NCBI GenBank assembly: GCA_905221605.1
Contig: CAJNDS010000780.1
Location: forward strand, 418,602-482,601
Source of the DNA: Symbiodinium natans
Lineage: Eukaryota > Sar > Dinophyceae > Suessiales > Symbiodiniaceae
DNA length: 64,000 bases
Reading direction: 5' to 3'
Shown here: piece after piece, positions 10,914 to 22,104 of the stretch
How positions within the stretch are numbered: position 1 is the stretch's first letter
Layout: each line of letters begins with the position of its first letter
Notes under the pieces: model-generated
The model's input: the letters and a program-made list of their open reading frames with translations, nothing else
Database searches by the model: none
What the model was told of the DNA's origin: nothing
Translations under genes and position numbers: made by a program

Positions 10914-10987
10914 TCCTGTTGAAGGGGATCGAACCGTGGACCTCGCGATTAACAGTCGCACGCTCTAACCAGCTGAGCTAATCCAGA
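10914..10987 (-). tRNA. tRNA-Asn(GTT)-like gene or pseudogene
   Basis: Read on the minus strand from 10987. D arm GCTC…GAGC; anticodon arm TGCGA-CTGTTAA-TCGCG with anticodon GTT (Asn); five-base variable loop; T loop TTCGATC. The internal Pol III boxes are intact: A box TAGCTCAGCTGG and B box GGTTCGATCC. However, the T stem (CACGG/CCCTT) has two mismatches, and the acceptor stem (TCTGGAT/CAACAGG) pairs only in its outer four positions including a U-G pair. This points to a decayed tRNA or a tRNA-derived SINE head rather than a working tRNA. No SINE tail was recognised. Confidence 0.6.
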
Positions 10988-10999
10988 ATGTGAGTTCGA

Positions 11000-13265
11000 T
11001 GCTCAGTGTGTCGGCCTAGAGAATGGAATATGATAACTGCTACAGACCCTCGAGCACCACCACCCTTCGCTGCTGTTCGCCCACATTGCCACGGGTCTAG
11101 CATCCTTTGAGAACTTTCGTGACAGCGTGCCATGGCAGGACGACAGGAAAAATATCCACAGCAAATCTTTGGACACCGTCATCGCACGGCAGTGTGTAAC
11201 ATCCGATGCAGCAGCTTGCTCCCAGGCATCTTCCGACCAGACCTGGCGAAGTCTCCGATGCACAGGCCGCGTCTCCGTCGGCAATGCCTCTTTGCTTGCC
11301 CAAGAAACCTTACACAGCCCAAACCTTGCACGCAAACCAAAGCGGAGTTCTAAGAAACACCAGAAGCATCGCTGAAACACCTCAAGCCCCAAAGTCCGAT
11401 GTCTTCCCTTCGGCTATCTTCGGCTTCGCCCCTCAACGACCTAAATACTCTCATTACTCTCAAACCAGAGACCCTCAAACACACAGAAACTCAGGCAGCA
11501 TCCTGATGGATGGCGGTCCCCGGCCGCACTGCCAACTGCACCTTCGTCCTTTCCCATGTGTCCGCTCCTCAGCATGTGCTAGCTTCCCTGCAAGTTAAGG
11601 TCCCTTTTCTGGCACCCGGTGAAGATAGGGCTTCGTATGAGTTTTTCGGAATTCGAAGTTATAAGGACCATCATTGTAAACGCTAGACTTAGGATTCTCC
11701 ACCTTAAACAAATAGTCTGAGTCTTTCTTTTATTGGGTCCCAGAACCTCAACAATCATTAAATGCTGTTTGTTAATTAGCTCGTCTTGTTCACCTTCAAC
11801 ATGGAGAAAACTCGTCACCTCAAGTTTGTGTTTTCTGACCGAAACCTACGACGCTTGCGTAGCAGACATTTACAAAGCATGTGTCGACGTTTGGGTGAAA
11901 TGGGATTGGTGGAGCCCGCAAGGGCTGCTATTGTTGTGCACTGGCATCAGCCATGGAATGGCGTGGGGCAACTGAAGGCAGGACGTGGTGCTATCTGAGG
12001 GTGGCTGTTACTCGTAGCTACCTGGGCTGCCACCTCAATCACTGAAGCCCAACTTGAGCATGCTATCAGATGGCTAAATCAGCAGGAGTGGATCTGGTGC
12101 CCGCCCATTCCGCCATATGTAAAGATTCGCTAGGGATAAGCATTGCGCGCAGCTTCATGAGAGGCGAAGGAGCTTCAAACAGCCATCTGCAGACCATCCG
12201 CTGTCCTTGGAATTCCCCAAGGCCGGTCTACGCCATCGCCACGACAGAGTATCCCGCCAGGCCAATGATGACTCAGGGGAGGTTCTGCCCTCACAAGTTG
12301 GCCTTGTTGGAAGTGAAATGAAGTAGGTCCTCCTATCCTTCCTTGCAACGTCGGGGCATGAGGGCTTCTGAAGCCAAAGCCCACTTTAGCCCGGGGTTGA
12401 ACAGGCCACGGTTCTCAACCTCCACACCCGCATAATCGGCATAATCTCCATCTGGTAGGGTCTGGCAGAGGGGCTTTCACGAGTCTGGTTGTTTGCTGCC
12501 GGCTTCTTGCAGTTCTGAACCCTCATCGTATCTTCCGCAGGCACGAAACTGAAGTCAAGCAACTAATTGACTGGCTGACTCGTCGTTATCTCTGAAGTTC
12601 TTGGTACATTGTTTCCCTAGTGATCAGTAGGGATCTTCACTTCACTCTGCAAAAGCTAGCGAAGCGACGCCGCGGGCCTTGCCTTCTCCCCCGAAGCCCG
12701 AAGCCCTGTGGTTGACGCCTGCGAAGGCTTTGGAGGGTCTCCGGCTGGCACGCGGCTTGCTGCGGCCTCAGAAGCGAATCGTGCGGTGCTGGGAACTGGC
12801 ACCTGCATGTTTCCTGGCTTTGGTGTCCGGAGACTTGTGAAAGTTAACAAAGGAGCAGAGGTGCACGGAACTGGCCTTGCATCAAGGACCGAGTCCATAG
12901 AACCGCCCATTTTGTAGCTGCGTCCCCCAGATCTCGAAGCCTTGCAGTTGCAGCTTTGGCCGCCGGTTGTGATGCCTGCTTGCTCCAATGGTGTTTTTTC
13001 AGCAAATCCATGGTTTGCCAGGGACACACCACAGCAAGGCTGTTCAGCTTGCCCCTTCTGTCACAATCCGTCTCTTTCCGAAAACAGCAAGGCGTCGGTC
13101 CTCATTTGGTTAGAATCATCAACCCCTGCGCAAAGGCCACGGCCATTTGGCACTCATAGTGTTGCCGGCCACCCCTTCGGCCACAGAACCCTGCCGTGGC
13201 AACGGTTTGAGGCAGGGCTCCAACCCCAAAACCTTCCAAACCCTGCAAGCCCTTCTCTTGTTTGG
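11000..13265. other. no confidently supported gene
   Basis: Only weak candidates. 11,840-11,925 has two overlapping coding-like frames (TYDACVADIYKACVDVWVKW or an Arg-rich alternative). 12,690-12,917 also has two plausible + strand frames. Neither has a domain or a decisive splice pair. No repeats or RNA genes seen. Confidence 0.35.
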
Positions 13266-13270
13266 CCCAA

Positions 13271-13306
13271 GTCATTTTCCAGGCGCAGTGTCATTTTCCA
13301 GGCGCA
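13271..13306. repeat. 18-bp tandem duplication upstream of AMT
   Basis: GTCATTTTCCAGGCGCAG is repeated directly head to tail, 29 bp before the AMT start codon. Both copies end in CAG and so could act as alternative 3' splice (or trans-splice leader acceptor) sites. That use is inference. Confidence 0.85.
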
Positions 13307-13334
13307 GGGAGGGGAGCTGTTGTGAGATTCCAAG

Positions 13335-15228
13335 ATGGCACGCGTAGCCGTCGGACTCTTGGTGCTGGCTCCCTTGGCAGTTGGGCAAAAGGATGCCCTC
13401 GCAGAGTTGGAAGCTCTCCGAGCAGAAGTCTCTGCACAGCGGGCTCTCATCCAGGAACAACAGCAGAAATACGACTCTTTGGTCGAAGCTCGAAGGCTGC
13501 AGACAACAAGCTATGTGAGCCTGGACACCTTCAATACCGAGGTGCAGGCGCTGAAGAACGCGGACTACAGCTTGGGTGGTGCCATGGACTCTGCTTGGCT
13601 CTGCCTGTGTGGTGCCCTCGTCATGTTTATGCATGCGGGCTTCGCGATGCTGGAGACGGGCAGCTGCCGTGCAAAGAACGCATCCAACGTCCTCATGAAG
13701 AACTTGGTGAACGTGACGGTCGGCACGCTGGGCTGGTGGGTCTTTGGCTGGGCCTTCGCCTACGGCAGCCAGGGAGAGCCCGCGAACGGCTTCATCGGAA
13801 CAAGCGAGTTCTTCGGCATCGGCTTCTACACCAACGATGAGACCACCGGTGTGATCACGCCCCTTGCATCATGTGATGCTGACGGCTGCCAGAGCAAGAT
13901 GTTGAGCTGGTTCTTTCAGTGGGCATTTTGCACGGCCGGAGCCACGATCGTGAGCGGTGGTGTGGCTGAGCGCGTGAAGAGCCCCACGTATGCAGTGTAT
14001 GCCTTCTTCATGGCCAGCTTCATCTACCCCATCGTCGTCGCGTGGTCCTGGGGCGGTGGCTGGCTGGCTACCGTTCTGGATGTGGGCTACATGGACTTTG
14101 CCGGCAGTGGTGTGGTGCACTTGACCGGTGGTGTCAGTGCTCTTTTGGGCACCATTGTGCTCGGACCACGCAAGGGCCGCTTCGAGAATCCGGAAGAGTT
14201 CGAGTGCCACAATTTGCCCCTTGTGGTCTTGGGTACCTTTGCGCTGTGGTTCGGCTGGTATGGCTTCAATCCGGGCTCCACGCTCGGAATGCACGACGGA
14301 GCTACGGGTGCTATGGCTGCGCAAGTGGCCATGAACACAACACTGTCCGCAGCCACGGGTGGCATTACTGTGTTTGTTTTGCGCTATGCCATCATGAAGA
14401 AGTACGACGTGGGTGGCCTATGCAACGGCATTTTGGCAGGCCTGGTGTCCATCACCGCCGGATGTGGCTCCTCGCCCTGTTCAGGGTGTAGGGTTTAGGG
14501 TTTAGGGAAGCCGTTGCTGCGTCTCAAGAGCTTGTTTTGAGTAGCAGCCATGCACTTTGCAATGCACCTTTGGCAAGGCTCAGTTTTGGAAATCTTTTTT
14601 TGAGCTGTGCAGCCTCGCAGAAGACTGCAGCCATCGGCTCAGCTCAAGGGTGTTGAAGCAAAACTCCTAAACATGCTTTCCTGATCCCAGCGAGTGGAAC
14701 ATCTGCCCCCTAACTGCCCCAGAGACTCCAAGACTCCTGAAGTAAGGCAATGTGGAGTGCGGCAGTGCCTTTGCCATCGGCCTGATTGGTGCCTTGGTGT
14801 ACCAAGCCTCGTCCATGCTGCTGCAGAAGCTGAAGATTGACGATCCTGTGGACGCCAGTCCGGTGCACGGCTTCTGTGGCATCTGGGGCGTGCTGGCAGC
14901 CGGTCTCTTCGATTGGGGCAAGGGCGTTGACCACTACCACGGCTGGTCCGGCTTTGGCTGCATGCCAGTGAGCGATTCGGACTCTACTTGCCAGACCGGC
15001 ATTGGCGGCACCGCGATCGGTGCGCAGTGCATCCTGATCATCATGGTCATCCTTTGGGCCGGAACGCTCTCGGGGGTTGCCTTCTTTGCTCTGAAGATGA
15101 CAGGATTCTTGCGCATCGACGAGTACACGGAGGAGGTCGGTATGGATGTCAAGCAGCACTCTCCCCCGAAGGCTTATGCCATTGGCGCAGCACAACCAAT
15201 GTCGAGTGAAGTTGAGAAGACGGTCTAG
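13335..15228 (+). CDS. AMT: ammonium transporter (AMT/MEP/Rh family)
   Basis: Moves ammonium/ammonia across a membrane, probably the plasma membrane. Exon 1 is 13335-14466 and exon 2 is 14747-15228, joined in frame through a GC-AG intron into 537 residues (family usually 400-550). After a hydrophobic leader (residues 1-18) comes a predicted coiled-coil segment (about 20-55), then the usual multi-helix core. Family marks: DFAGSGVVHLTGG with Asp254 and His262 (equivalents of AmtB Asp160 and His168), and VHGFCGIWG with His418 (second pore His, AmtB His318). The join restores TAGCGNVECGSA, a strongly conserved stretch. The start is the first ATG of a frame continuous with the core. The leader plus coiled coil is longer than in most AMT proteins. 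Nitrogen uptake is a key trait in symbiotic dinoflagellates (general knowledge). Confidence 0.95.
14467..14746 (+). other. GC-AG intron of AMT carrying telomere-like repeats
   Basis: A 280-nt intron with 5' GC and 3' AG. The borders are fixed by the conserved protein sequence on each side. Exon 1 ends with G, and both the intron start and exon 2 start read GC, leaving a 3-bp direct repeat (GGC) at the two borders. Near the 5' end (about 14484-14508) it contains GTAGGGTTTAGGGTTTAGGG, the same motif as the telomere-like arrays. Confidence 0.85.
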
Positions 15229-16961
15229 GCGATAACACTGCCAAGACCGTTGGATAGAACATAAGTTTCTTGTAGTTGACCGCGGTGGGTGTCTGGCTGT
15301 GCGAAGCACTTCTGCTTCGTGTTTTGGATGTGGGAGTGGAGCTCTCCACACATACAGTGCCAATGGCCTGCAGTTCGTCCCCGAGATAGCAGCTCCTGCC
15401 TCTGTAATGTGAACTCAAATACCCTTTGATGCCAACTATGAGTCAATGAGTGAAAGCCAGGAGGCTAGCTTTCTTTGAAGGGACTTGTTCGCCCTTGACT
15501 TCAGCAGGTGAAGCCTGCAAAAAAAAAACAACTGACAATTGCTACCCATGCTGCCTCGAGCGCACAAACAGAATCCTGAGCCTAAACCCTAGGCTGTGGA
15601 GGTGGTGAGGCAGCTGATACGTACCTGCGCTTGAGATTGTTCTGCTGGTGTTGAAAGCTTATCCAAGCCCTGAATGCCCCCCCACAAGATGTCCTCAAAG
15701 GCCTCAACGCAGGGGCACGCGAAAGCTTCCTGGCGCTCTCCATCAGAGGGGCGCTCGAGCCTCACAGCCTGTCTGCTCGCAGTCTAGGGCCTAGACTTAG
15801 AGTTTTTTTGGGTTTCTGTAGGGCTTAGGGCTCACGGTGTTTGAGGATTCCGGACTTGAGGTTGGGCATTTTAAAACTGTGTTACCTTTATAGGCGTGTG
15901 GGGCACGTTTGTGCAGGGTGTCGTGAGGCATGCTCTGGGTGTTGCCTGACATGCAGCAAACGCATGCAAACACCACGACTCATGTGGTTGCTGCGGTTGG
16001 ATCTTTTTAGGGTTCGTATTCATCCCGATCCATTTAGGGGATTAGCTGGGCTTATCAGCCGTTGAAGATTTTGTTCTGTTGCTGTGAGTGAAGATAGATA
16101 CATTGTGTATATCACGCAGCAAGGCCCGCAAGGCCCGCAGGCCAGACCTGGTTAGTCTGCAAAATGTTAAACCGATAATGTTGACAGATCCTCAGGCCGA
16201 AGTCAACCTAACTCAAGCAAGCAAAGAATCCCAAAACACAAAACCGTGCAAACTCCACGCATACCTTAAGAATCCAAAGCGCCTGTGCGTTCTTGGCTTT
16301 ATAAGGCCCAAGTCAAGCCAGGCTGGGGGTTACATATTCCCCGAGCCCACTCCACAGAGGCATCGGAAGTGGACCACAGTGGGCCCCCGTAGACGGGGGA
16401 CAAGGAGGGCAGACCAGAACACCTCGCAGCTTGTCCAAAGATGTCTCCCCTGACCCTCAGCAGTACCCCCGTTGCTGGTGTGAAAAGGGGTATGCTTTGC
16501 TGAAAGTGCGTTTGGAGCCCTTCCTGCATTCTTCGTATCTGCTGCTTGGCATTGGAGGGCCTAGAATTTGGGATGCAGTCGTGTTCTAGGCTACGGGAGA
16601 TTCGAGTTGGATGGGTATTCAGCGATCGATGCGCGCTGAGAAGCATGGACCTGGGCTACAGAAAAGAAGTCAGAGAGACCTGGAGCTTGGCAAGGCCCAA
16701 CAACCATTTATGACGATTAGAAGAAAGCACGTCGAGCATCTTTTTGACTCCTAACAAGACAAACGCGCTACCCCAAACTCCGCTTCCAAGACGCCATGGG
16801 TTTCCAATCTTTTCAGGTTTCGAGATGGCGCAATCACCGATGAGGAGGCACGCGAATATCCCCTCAAACATGTGGGCAGCGCGCTGAACTGGAGGCCTTA
16901 AACCGCAAGTGTCTTAAAAACAAACGTCAATTACGCCAATTCACTCTGAGATTGAGATTGG

Positions 16962-16994
<33 letters not shown>

Positions 16995-17160
16995 GCCCGC
17001 GTGCTCACAAGCCGACCTGGGACTTTGTCTTGTACAGCACCACTTGCTGATGCACATCGGCTCAAGGGTTCTCAGGCGAAGAACTCTGTTGCGCTCCTGT
17101 AAGGCTAGGGGTTCTGCGAATCCAGAGCCCGACAGATCATGCAGAGGGAGGCATAGGCCT
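15229..17160. other. intergenic, no supported gene
   Basis: Holds the 3' UTR of AMT, an A-run at about 15520, and a GT microsatellite (16963-16989). A 121-codon open frame at 16088-16453 is Lys/Arg/Pro-rich with no domain. Around 17,279-17,500 a + strand segment (EVDAEMINEVDK before GTGTGC) might be an exon of the following gene. Confidence 0.4.
16963..16989. repeat. (GT)n microsatellite
   Basis: About 13 GT units. Confidence 0.95.
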
Positions 17161-17278
17161 AGCCATGGACGACGCCTGCCGGAGACACACTGGCGTGCTG
17201 TTGCTTTGCAGCAGCCTGCGGTTTGGCTCTCCGCCAACTTTGCTGGCAACATCTCTTCTGCCTTTGCCCGCAGTGTTT

Positions 17279-18541
17279 GAGCTGCAGGCAACGTGCCACG
17301 ATGTCGCTTCAGCACTTTATGACTTATTTCTCCAAGGGCAGGTGGCTCGGTACCTATTTCGTACAACGCGTTCGTCTTGGAGCTTTCGACACCTGCATGC
17401 CTGGGCTTGCATGAAGCCATTCAGACAGCTGAACCAGCAGAAGCTCCCTACACCCACCTCCAGGGAGGTGGATGCTGAGATGATAAATGAGGTGGACAAG
17501 GTGTGCACCTCGCTGTTGCATATGTTGGTAATTGTGGTGCTGTGAACTGTGGATCAAGCTTCTGTTTTAAGGCTTGGGGAATAGCGCGACGGAAAGAGTT
17601 TTGCAGGGAAAGTAGCTAGCATTTAAAGAAAGAACGCGGCTCATTGGGATCGCATTCTCGAAGACCTGCCAGGACTGGCTTGAACGTGAACCTTCTCTCG
17701 GGGATTACCACAGCTACCGCAGCGGCCAATTGGATGGTGAGCTTGCGCGGAGCGTGTCGGTGGCGAGCCTTCTGCAAGCAAGCTTCTCGGACTCGGACAT
17801 TCAAGACTAAAAAGGACCCGAACAAGCACCCTAAACCATGCATGTGGCTAATCTGGCGGGTGGCAAAATCCATGATCAGTTGCTATTTCAAGATGTCGAC
17901 ACAAGTCGAAACCCTGGGAGGCGGCTTAAGGTTAGCGGTGAGAGGGTTCGCAGGGTTCGGTGAGGCGTGCTTTTCATGTATGTCATGCGAGAAGAAGTTT
18001 GAATCGCATGCTCAGGTTTTGCGAACGTGAACTCTGCAGACCTGGCTAGTTGGCTGATGACGGCGGCATTGTGGAAGCAGTGCAGCATCTCATTCAGAGA
18101 ACTATGAGGTTTTCAGTGCGAAGCCCTTGCGCATCGCAAAAAATGTCAACCCTACTGTAAACCTTTGAGCAGCTCCTAAACCCAGTAAGAAGCCGAGCAC
18201 CGAGGCTTCCGGCGCGAAACCGTTTGCAGCAACTGTGGTCTTGACATCGAGGACAAGGAGACGTGGGATCGCCGGGATCGGCAAGCGGTTCGGATGCAGA
18301 CCTGAAGCAGAAGCCCTCTCCCCAGACTTGAAACCCGAGCTTGGCTAAGGGAAGCCGGAATCATCCACAGCCCGCTTGAGTCCCTGAGAGTCTCGTCGCA
18401 CATTCCGGTTGGGGGTAGAAACCCCACAAGATTGTGTGCGTTGCGAGGAGACCTTTGTAAGTCGCCTCGTCATCCAAACCTCCCGGGGCCACATCGAGCT
18501 GAGACTCCACGTGCATTACGAGGATGTCTTCAGCCACGAGG
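17279..18541 (+). CDS. candidate gene with Cys-rich (CxxC) exons
   Basis: Serial + strand segments: about 17279-17501 (after a TTTGCCCGCAG acceptor), 17640-17815 (DYHSYRSGQLDGELARSVSV), 17957-18015 (FGEACFSCMSCEKKFESHAQ, between CAG and GTTTTG), about 18190-18285 (ETVCSNCGLDIEDKETWDRR) and about 18430-18540 (DCVRCEETFVSRLVIQTSRG, followed by GTTGGC). Three exons carry paired cysteines (CxxCxxC, CxxC, CxxC), suggesting a zinc-binding domain. The CFSCMSCEKKFE piece is LIM-like, but the remaining spacing does not give a full LIM or other named zinc finger. Exon phases were not all reconciled. Function unknown. Confidence 0.45.
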
Positions 18542-18719
18542 TTGGCCGGGAATCTACATCAATACCTGCGTTCACTTTCCTCCTGAGTAGTAGTGAACAT
18601 AGACCAAACAGGGAACAACTAATGTTGCACCCTCTCAAGTGGCGGCCCCCACCCTCCTCCCCACCTGAACAGTCGAAGCTGTTTTTGTCCCTCTGTTAAA
18701 CGGTCCGCGGGTTTATTTT

Positions 18720-18950
18720 GGCAGGGAGGAGCTTATACGAATTTAAAAGGGATCCGTATGACTCATGTGTTCGAAAAGGGGTGAGTTTACATGAGCTTAC
18801 ATGGGATTCATGTATGGCTTCAAGAGGGATGAGTTTTATATTAAATGTTTCACATGATCTTAAACGGATGAGTTTATATGAGCTTCAAAAGGATCCATAT
18901 GATTTGAAAAGGGATGAGGTTATGTGAATTTAAAGGGGTCCATATAGTAA
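18720..18950. repeat. degenerate minisatellite, about 47-bp period
   Basis: Copies of GGATGAGTTTATATGAGCTT followed by AAAAGGGATCCATATGA-like sequence start near 18781, 18829, 18867 and 18914 (offsets 48, 38 and 47). The + frame stays open through most copies and repeats the peptide SLYEL/F-KRDPYD, which explains a short spurious open frame here. Confidence 0.8.
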
Positions 18951-18959
18951 TGACTTTTT

Positions 18960-19970
18960 GAAATCCAGAGAGCCCAAGAGGCCACGACATTGAAGATGAT
19001 CCCAAAAAAGCGCCCATTATAGGAGACTGGGGTGGCTCCTGGACCACCCCTTTGCCCTGCCTTTTGCCGGACTGAGCCAGACCAACTTTTCATTATGTGT
19101 TTTGTTTAGGGGAGCTATGGGCTCAGTTGGGATTCCGGGTGTTCGAGGTCTTGGAAAGGAGGCCTGCCTTCAAGATTCAAAGGCCCGGCCTTTGGGCTTG
19201 AGCTTTGCTTAAAAGACCCTAAAATACATCCTGGAAGAATATCTTGATTTGAGGAGCTTTATAAGAGGACTGCAGTCCGGACCCCCAAACAGTAAGGTTG
19301 TCCTGAACAGCCCCGCGAACTTGACTTTAAAGGGCGGGGGGGGGGGGGGGGGTGGCACTAAAGAGAGTGCAACATAACCGAAGATAAGTTATTTGAAAGG
19401 CTTTTGTTGCGAGAAAGGGCAGTCGCAGAAAGAAGCACCAGGTGCAAGTAAGACCTGAAATGAACTTGTACTTGAACTTGAAGCTTAACCTGTGAATATT
19501 GCGCGCGGTGCGCTGTGCGGCGTGACTTGGGGTCACTTCCCTGAACAACTCAAGAGGTTGGTGGCGTGATCACCTTCGAGAGCTCCTTGCACTGTGAGGC
19601 CCTCATGGGAGGCGCGGCTGAGCACTTCTGATTCCGGGGCCTGTTGCCACTGCACACAGGGAGCATATGGGTTTAGGGTCTTGGAGGTGCGGGATCTGTC
19701 GGCCTTGCTTTTGAATTTGGGGTTGGGGTGCCTTGGCGAAGCTTCTGGCCTCGAGTAGCTTGACTTCAGCACCTTCTGGCAACTGCTGAGATTATAAACA
19801 TGAAAGCAGACCCCGGAACCCAGCAAAGCCAAACGTGCGTGGATGTGGTAGGCACGTTTTCTTGGGCGAGTTGTTGTGTCAGAAAGCAGAAGCAGCATAA
19901 GCTGGCTTAGTTCTGGATGCCTCTAGCTGGCTTCATCTGATTGTGGAATCCAGGCCATTTAAGCTGAAGC
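18960..19970. other. spacer, no supported gene
   Basis: Contains a run of about 18 G at 19335-19352. No coding candidate rises above background. Confidence 0.4.
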
Positions 19971-19997
19971 ACGAAGGCATGATTCGAACCACGCAGA

Positions 19998-20027
19998 CGC
20001 TCAGACACACAGACACAGAGACACAGA

Positions 20028-20076
<49 letters not shown>

Positions 20077-20990
20077 GCACAGACACAGACACAGACACAG
20101 ACACAGACACAGACACAGACACAGACACAGACACAGACACAGACACAGACACAGACACAGACACAGACAGACACAGACACAGACACAGACACAGACACAG
20201 ACACAGACACAGACACAGACACAGACACAGACACAGACACAGACACAGACACAGACACCGACACAGACACAGACACAGACACAGACACAGACACAGACAC
20301 AGACACAGACACAGACACAGACACAGCCACAGACACAGACACAGACACAGACACAGACACAGACACAGACACAGACACAGACACAGACACAGACACAGAC
20401 ACAGACACAGACACAGACACAGACACATACACAGACACAGACACAGACACAGACACANNNNNNNNNNNNNNNNNNNNNNNNNNNNNNNNNNNNNNNNNNN
20501 NNNNNNNNNNNNNNNNNNNNNNNNNNNNNNNNNNNNNNNNNNNNNNNNNNNNNNNNNCACACGCACACGCACACGCACACGCACACGCACACGCACACGC
20601 ACACGCACACGCACACGCACACGCACACGCACACGCACACGCACACGCACACGCACACGCACACGCACACGCACACACACACACTCACACTCACACTCAC
20701 ACTCACACTCACACTCACAGACACACACACACACACACACACTCACACTCACACTCACACACACACACACACTCACACTCACACTCACAGACACACACAC
20801 ACACAGATATATATGACACAGAGAGACACACATCGACGCATAGTCACATAGAGACACACGGAGACACACAGAGACACACGGAGACACACAGAGACGCGCA
20901 GAGACACACGGAGACACACAGAGACAGACGGACAGAGACACAGAAAGAGAGAGAGAGAGACGGACGTCCACGCACGCGCACACGCACACG
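19998..20990. repeat. large CA-type microsatellite, interrupted by a gap
   Basis: Layers in order: (CA)n at 20030-20070; (GACACA)n at 20080-20457, about 62 units with rare variants; the N gap; (CACACG)n at 20558-20675; mixed CACACT and CA units to 20810; then ACACAGAG-type repeats to about 20960. Open frames on both strands here, such as long Cys-Val or Thr-Gln runs, are artefacts of the repeat. Confidence 0.97.
20458..20557. other. assembly gap (100 N)
   Basis: Exactly 100 N, the usual placeholder for a gap of unknown size. The repeat unit differs on its two sides (GACACA left, CACACG right), so the true array is longer than shown and the join is inferred by the assembler. Confidence 0.99.
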
Positions 20991-21389
20991 CATTCGCGAC
21001 TTCTAGAAGCTGCTGAGGTTGTGGGGATTGGGGCCTTAGAAAAACCTGTGCAAAGGCATGAGATGCGAAGTCCTGAGCTTCAGCGAGGGGCTACCGCATT
21101 GGCCAGGTGGTGCCTCAGCTTTTATCTAGTATTTGCGGGTACATTCCGGGCTTTGGGCTGGAGAGATGGTGGTTGCGCTTTTGGTCCACAGCTTGCCTCA
21201 CTTGAGCCTACCACCTGCATTGTCACGACGGATCGTTTGAGACTCTTGGTGCTGCGTTGAGAGTTGAGACTGGGCAACCAAAATATGCCCCCTCAGGCCA
21301 AGCTGCTGCGAAAATGCTCAACCCTCCACACGTTACAAGCAAACGGAAAGAACCTGTCCATGCAGCAGCCAAGGCTTCAAGCTGTCAGC

Positions 21390-21500
21390 TGACAATCTTC
21401 AACGAGTGTCGCGGCAGATCTTGGGCCCAGCGGCTTCAACGAAGGACGGACAGCACTTGCTTTGGAGGCCAGGCAGCGACGATTCGGGGGCTTTGTAAAT
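21390..21500 (+). CDS. possible exon, unknown
   Basis: The + frame reads TSVAADLGPSGFNEGRTALA and onward for about 33 residues with coding-like composition. There is no domain and no firm splice pair. Another frame over the same bases is also open. Confidence 0.2.
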
Positions 21501-21992
21501 TTGGCATGTATTTGCGAGCTTGCTTTCTCCTCTTCAATCCTCTTCAGTAGTAGCTTAAGGACACCAAAGGTTCATGCAACCCCCCCCCCCTCCCCCCCTC
21601 CCCCCAAATCTCAATTCATGTGTTGACGGGACTTGAGAGGCAGTCACATGTAGTTGGATGAACTTGCTGGGACTGCCGCTGGTATCACACTGCAAGTGGT
21701 TCGGATTCACATGGATTGAGTGGCATTGCACGTTGTGAACAGGCTGCGCAATAGCGAGCGGTGCTCCTACTCCGTGGGGTGGCAGGGATGTAATGCGAGA
21801 TGCACTGTGCCTCATCCTTTGGATTCGGGGAAACGCTTTCCAACATCATCAAGCTGCAATCGTGGAAGCGTCTCCATGACTTCTCAATCCTCTTTCAGCA
21901 AGCTGGTTGGGAAACTACTGGCTGAACGGATACAGCTCGAAACTTAAACCCCTTGGTAGTTCAACACCCCGAAACCTGAAGTCTGAAATCCG

Positions 21993-22104
21993 CCATATGG
22001 GTGGTTGTCAAAATTCTGGTCCCTTTTTGGGCCCCTAGTATAATACGGCACCTAAGATTTAAGGTACCTCAAAAGGGATCATAATTTTGACAGCCACACA
22101 TATG
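21993..22104. mobile_element. MITE-like foldback element
   Basis: The left end (CATATGGGTGGTTGTCAAAA from 21994) and the reverse complement of the right end (CATATGTGTGGCTGTCAAAA from about 22103 leftward) match over about 38 bp with few mismatches, continuing through ATTCTGGTCCCTTTT versus ATTATGATCCCTTTT. The centre is about 35 bp. There is no coding capacity. Size and terminal inverted repeats fit a miniature inverted-repeat element or a solo foldback. A target-site duplication was not clear. Confidence 0.7.

Noticed and set aside
13262-13840. 192-codon + frame overlapping the AMT start
   Set aside because: Shadow of AMT exon 1 in another frame; Arg/Gly-rich translation.
19907-20989. Long open frames of Cys-Val, Thr-Gln or Arg-Val repeats on both strands
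   Set aside because: They are products of the CA-type microsatellite and run through the N gap.
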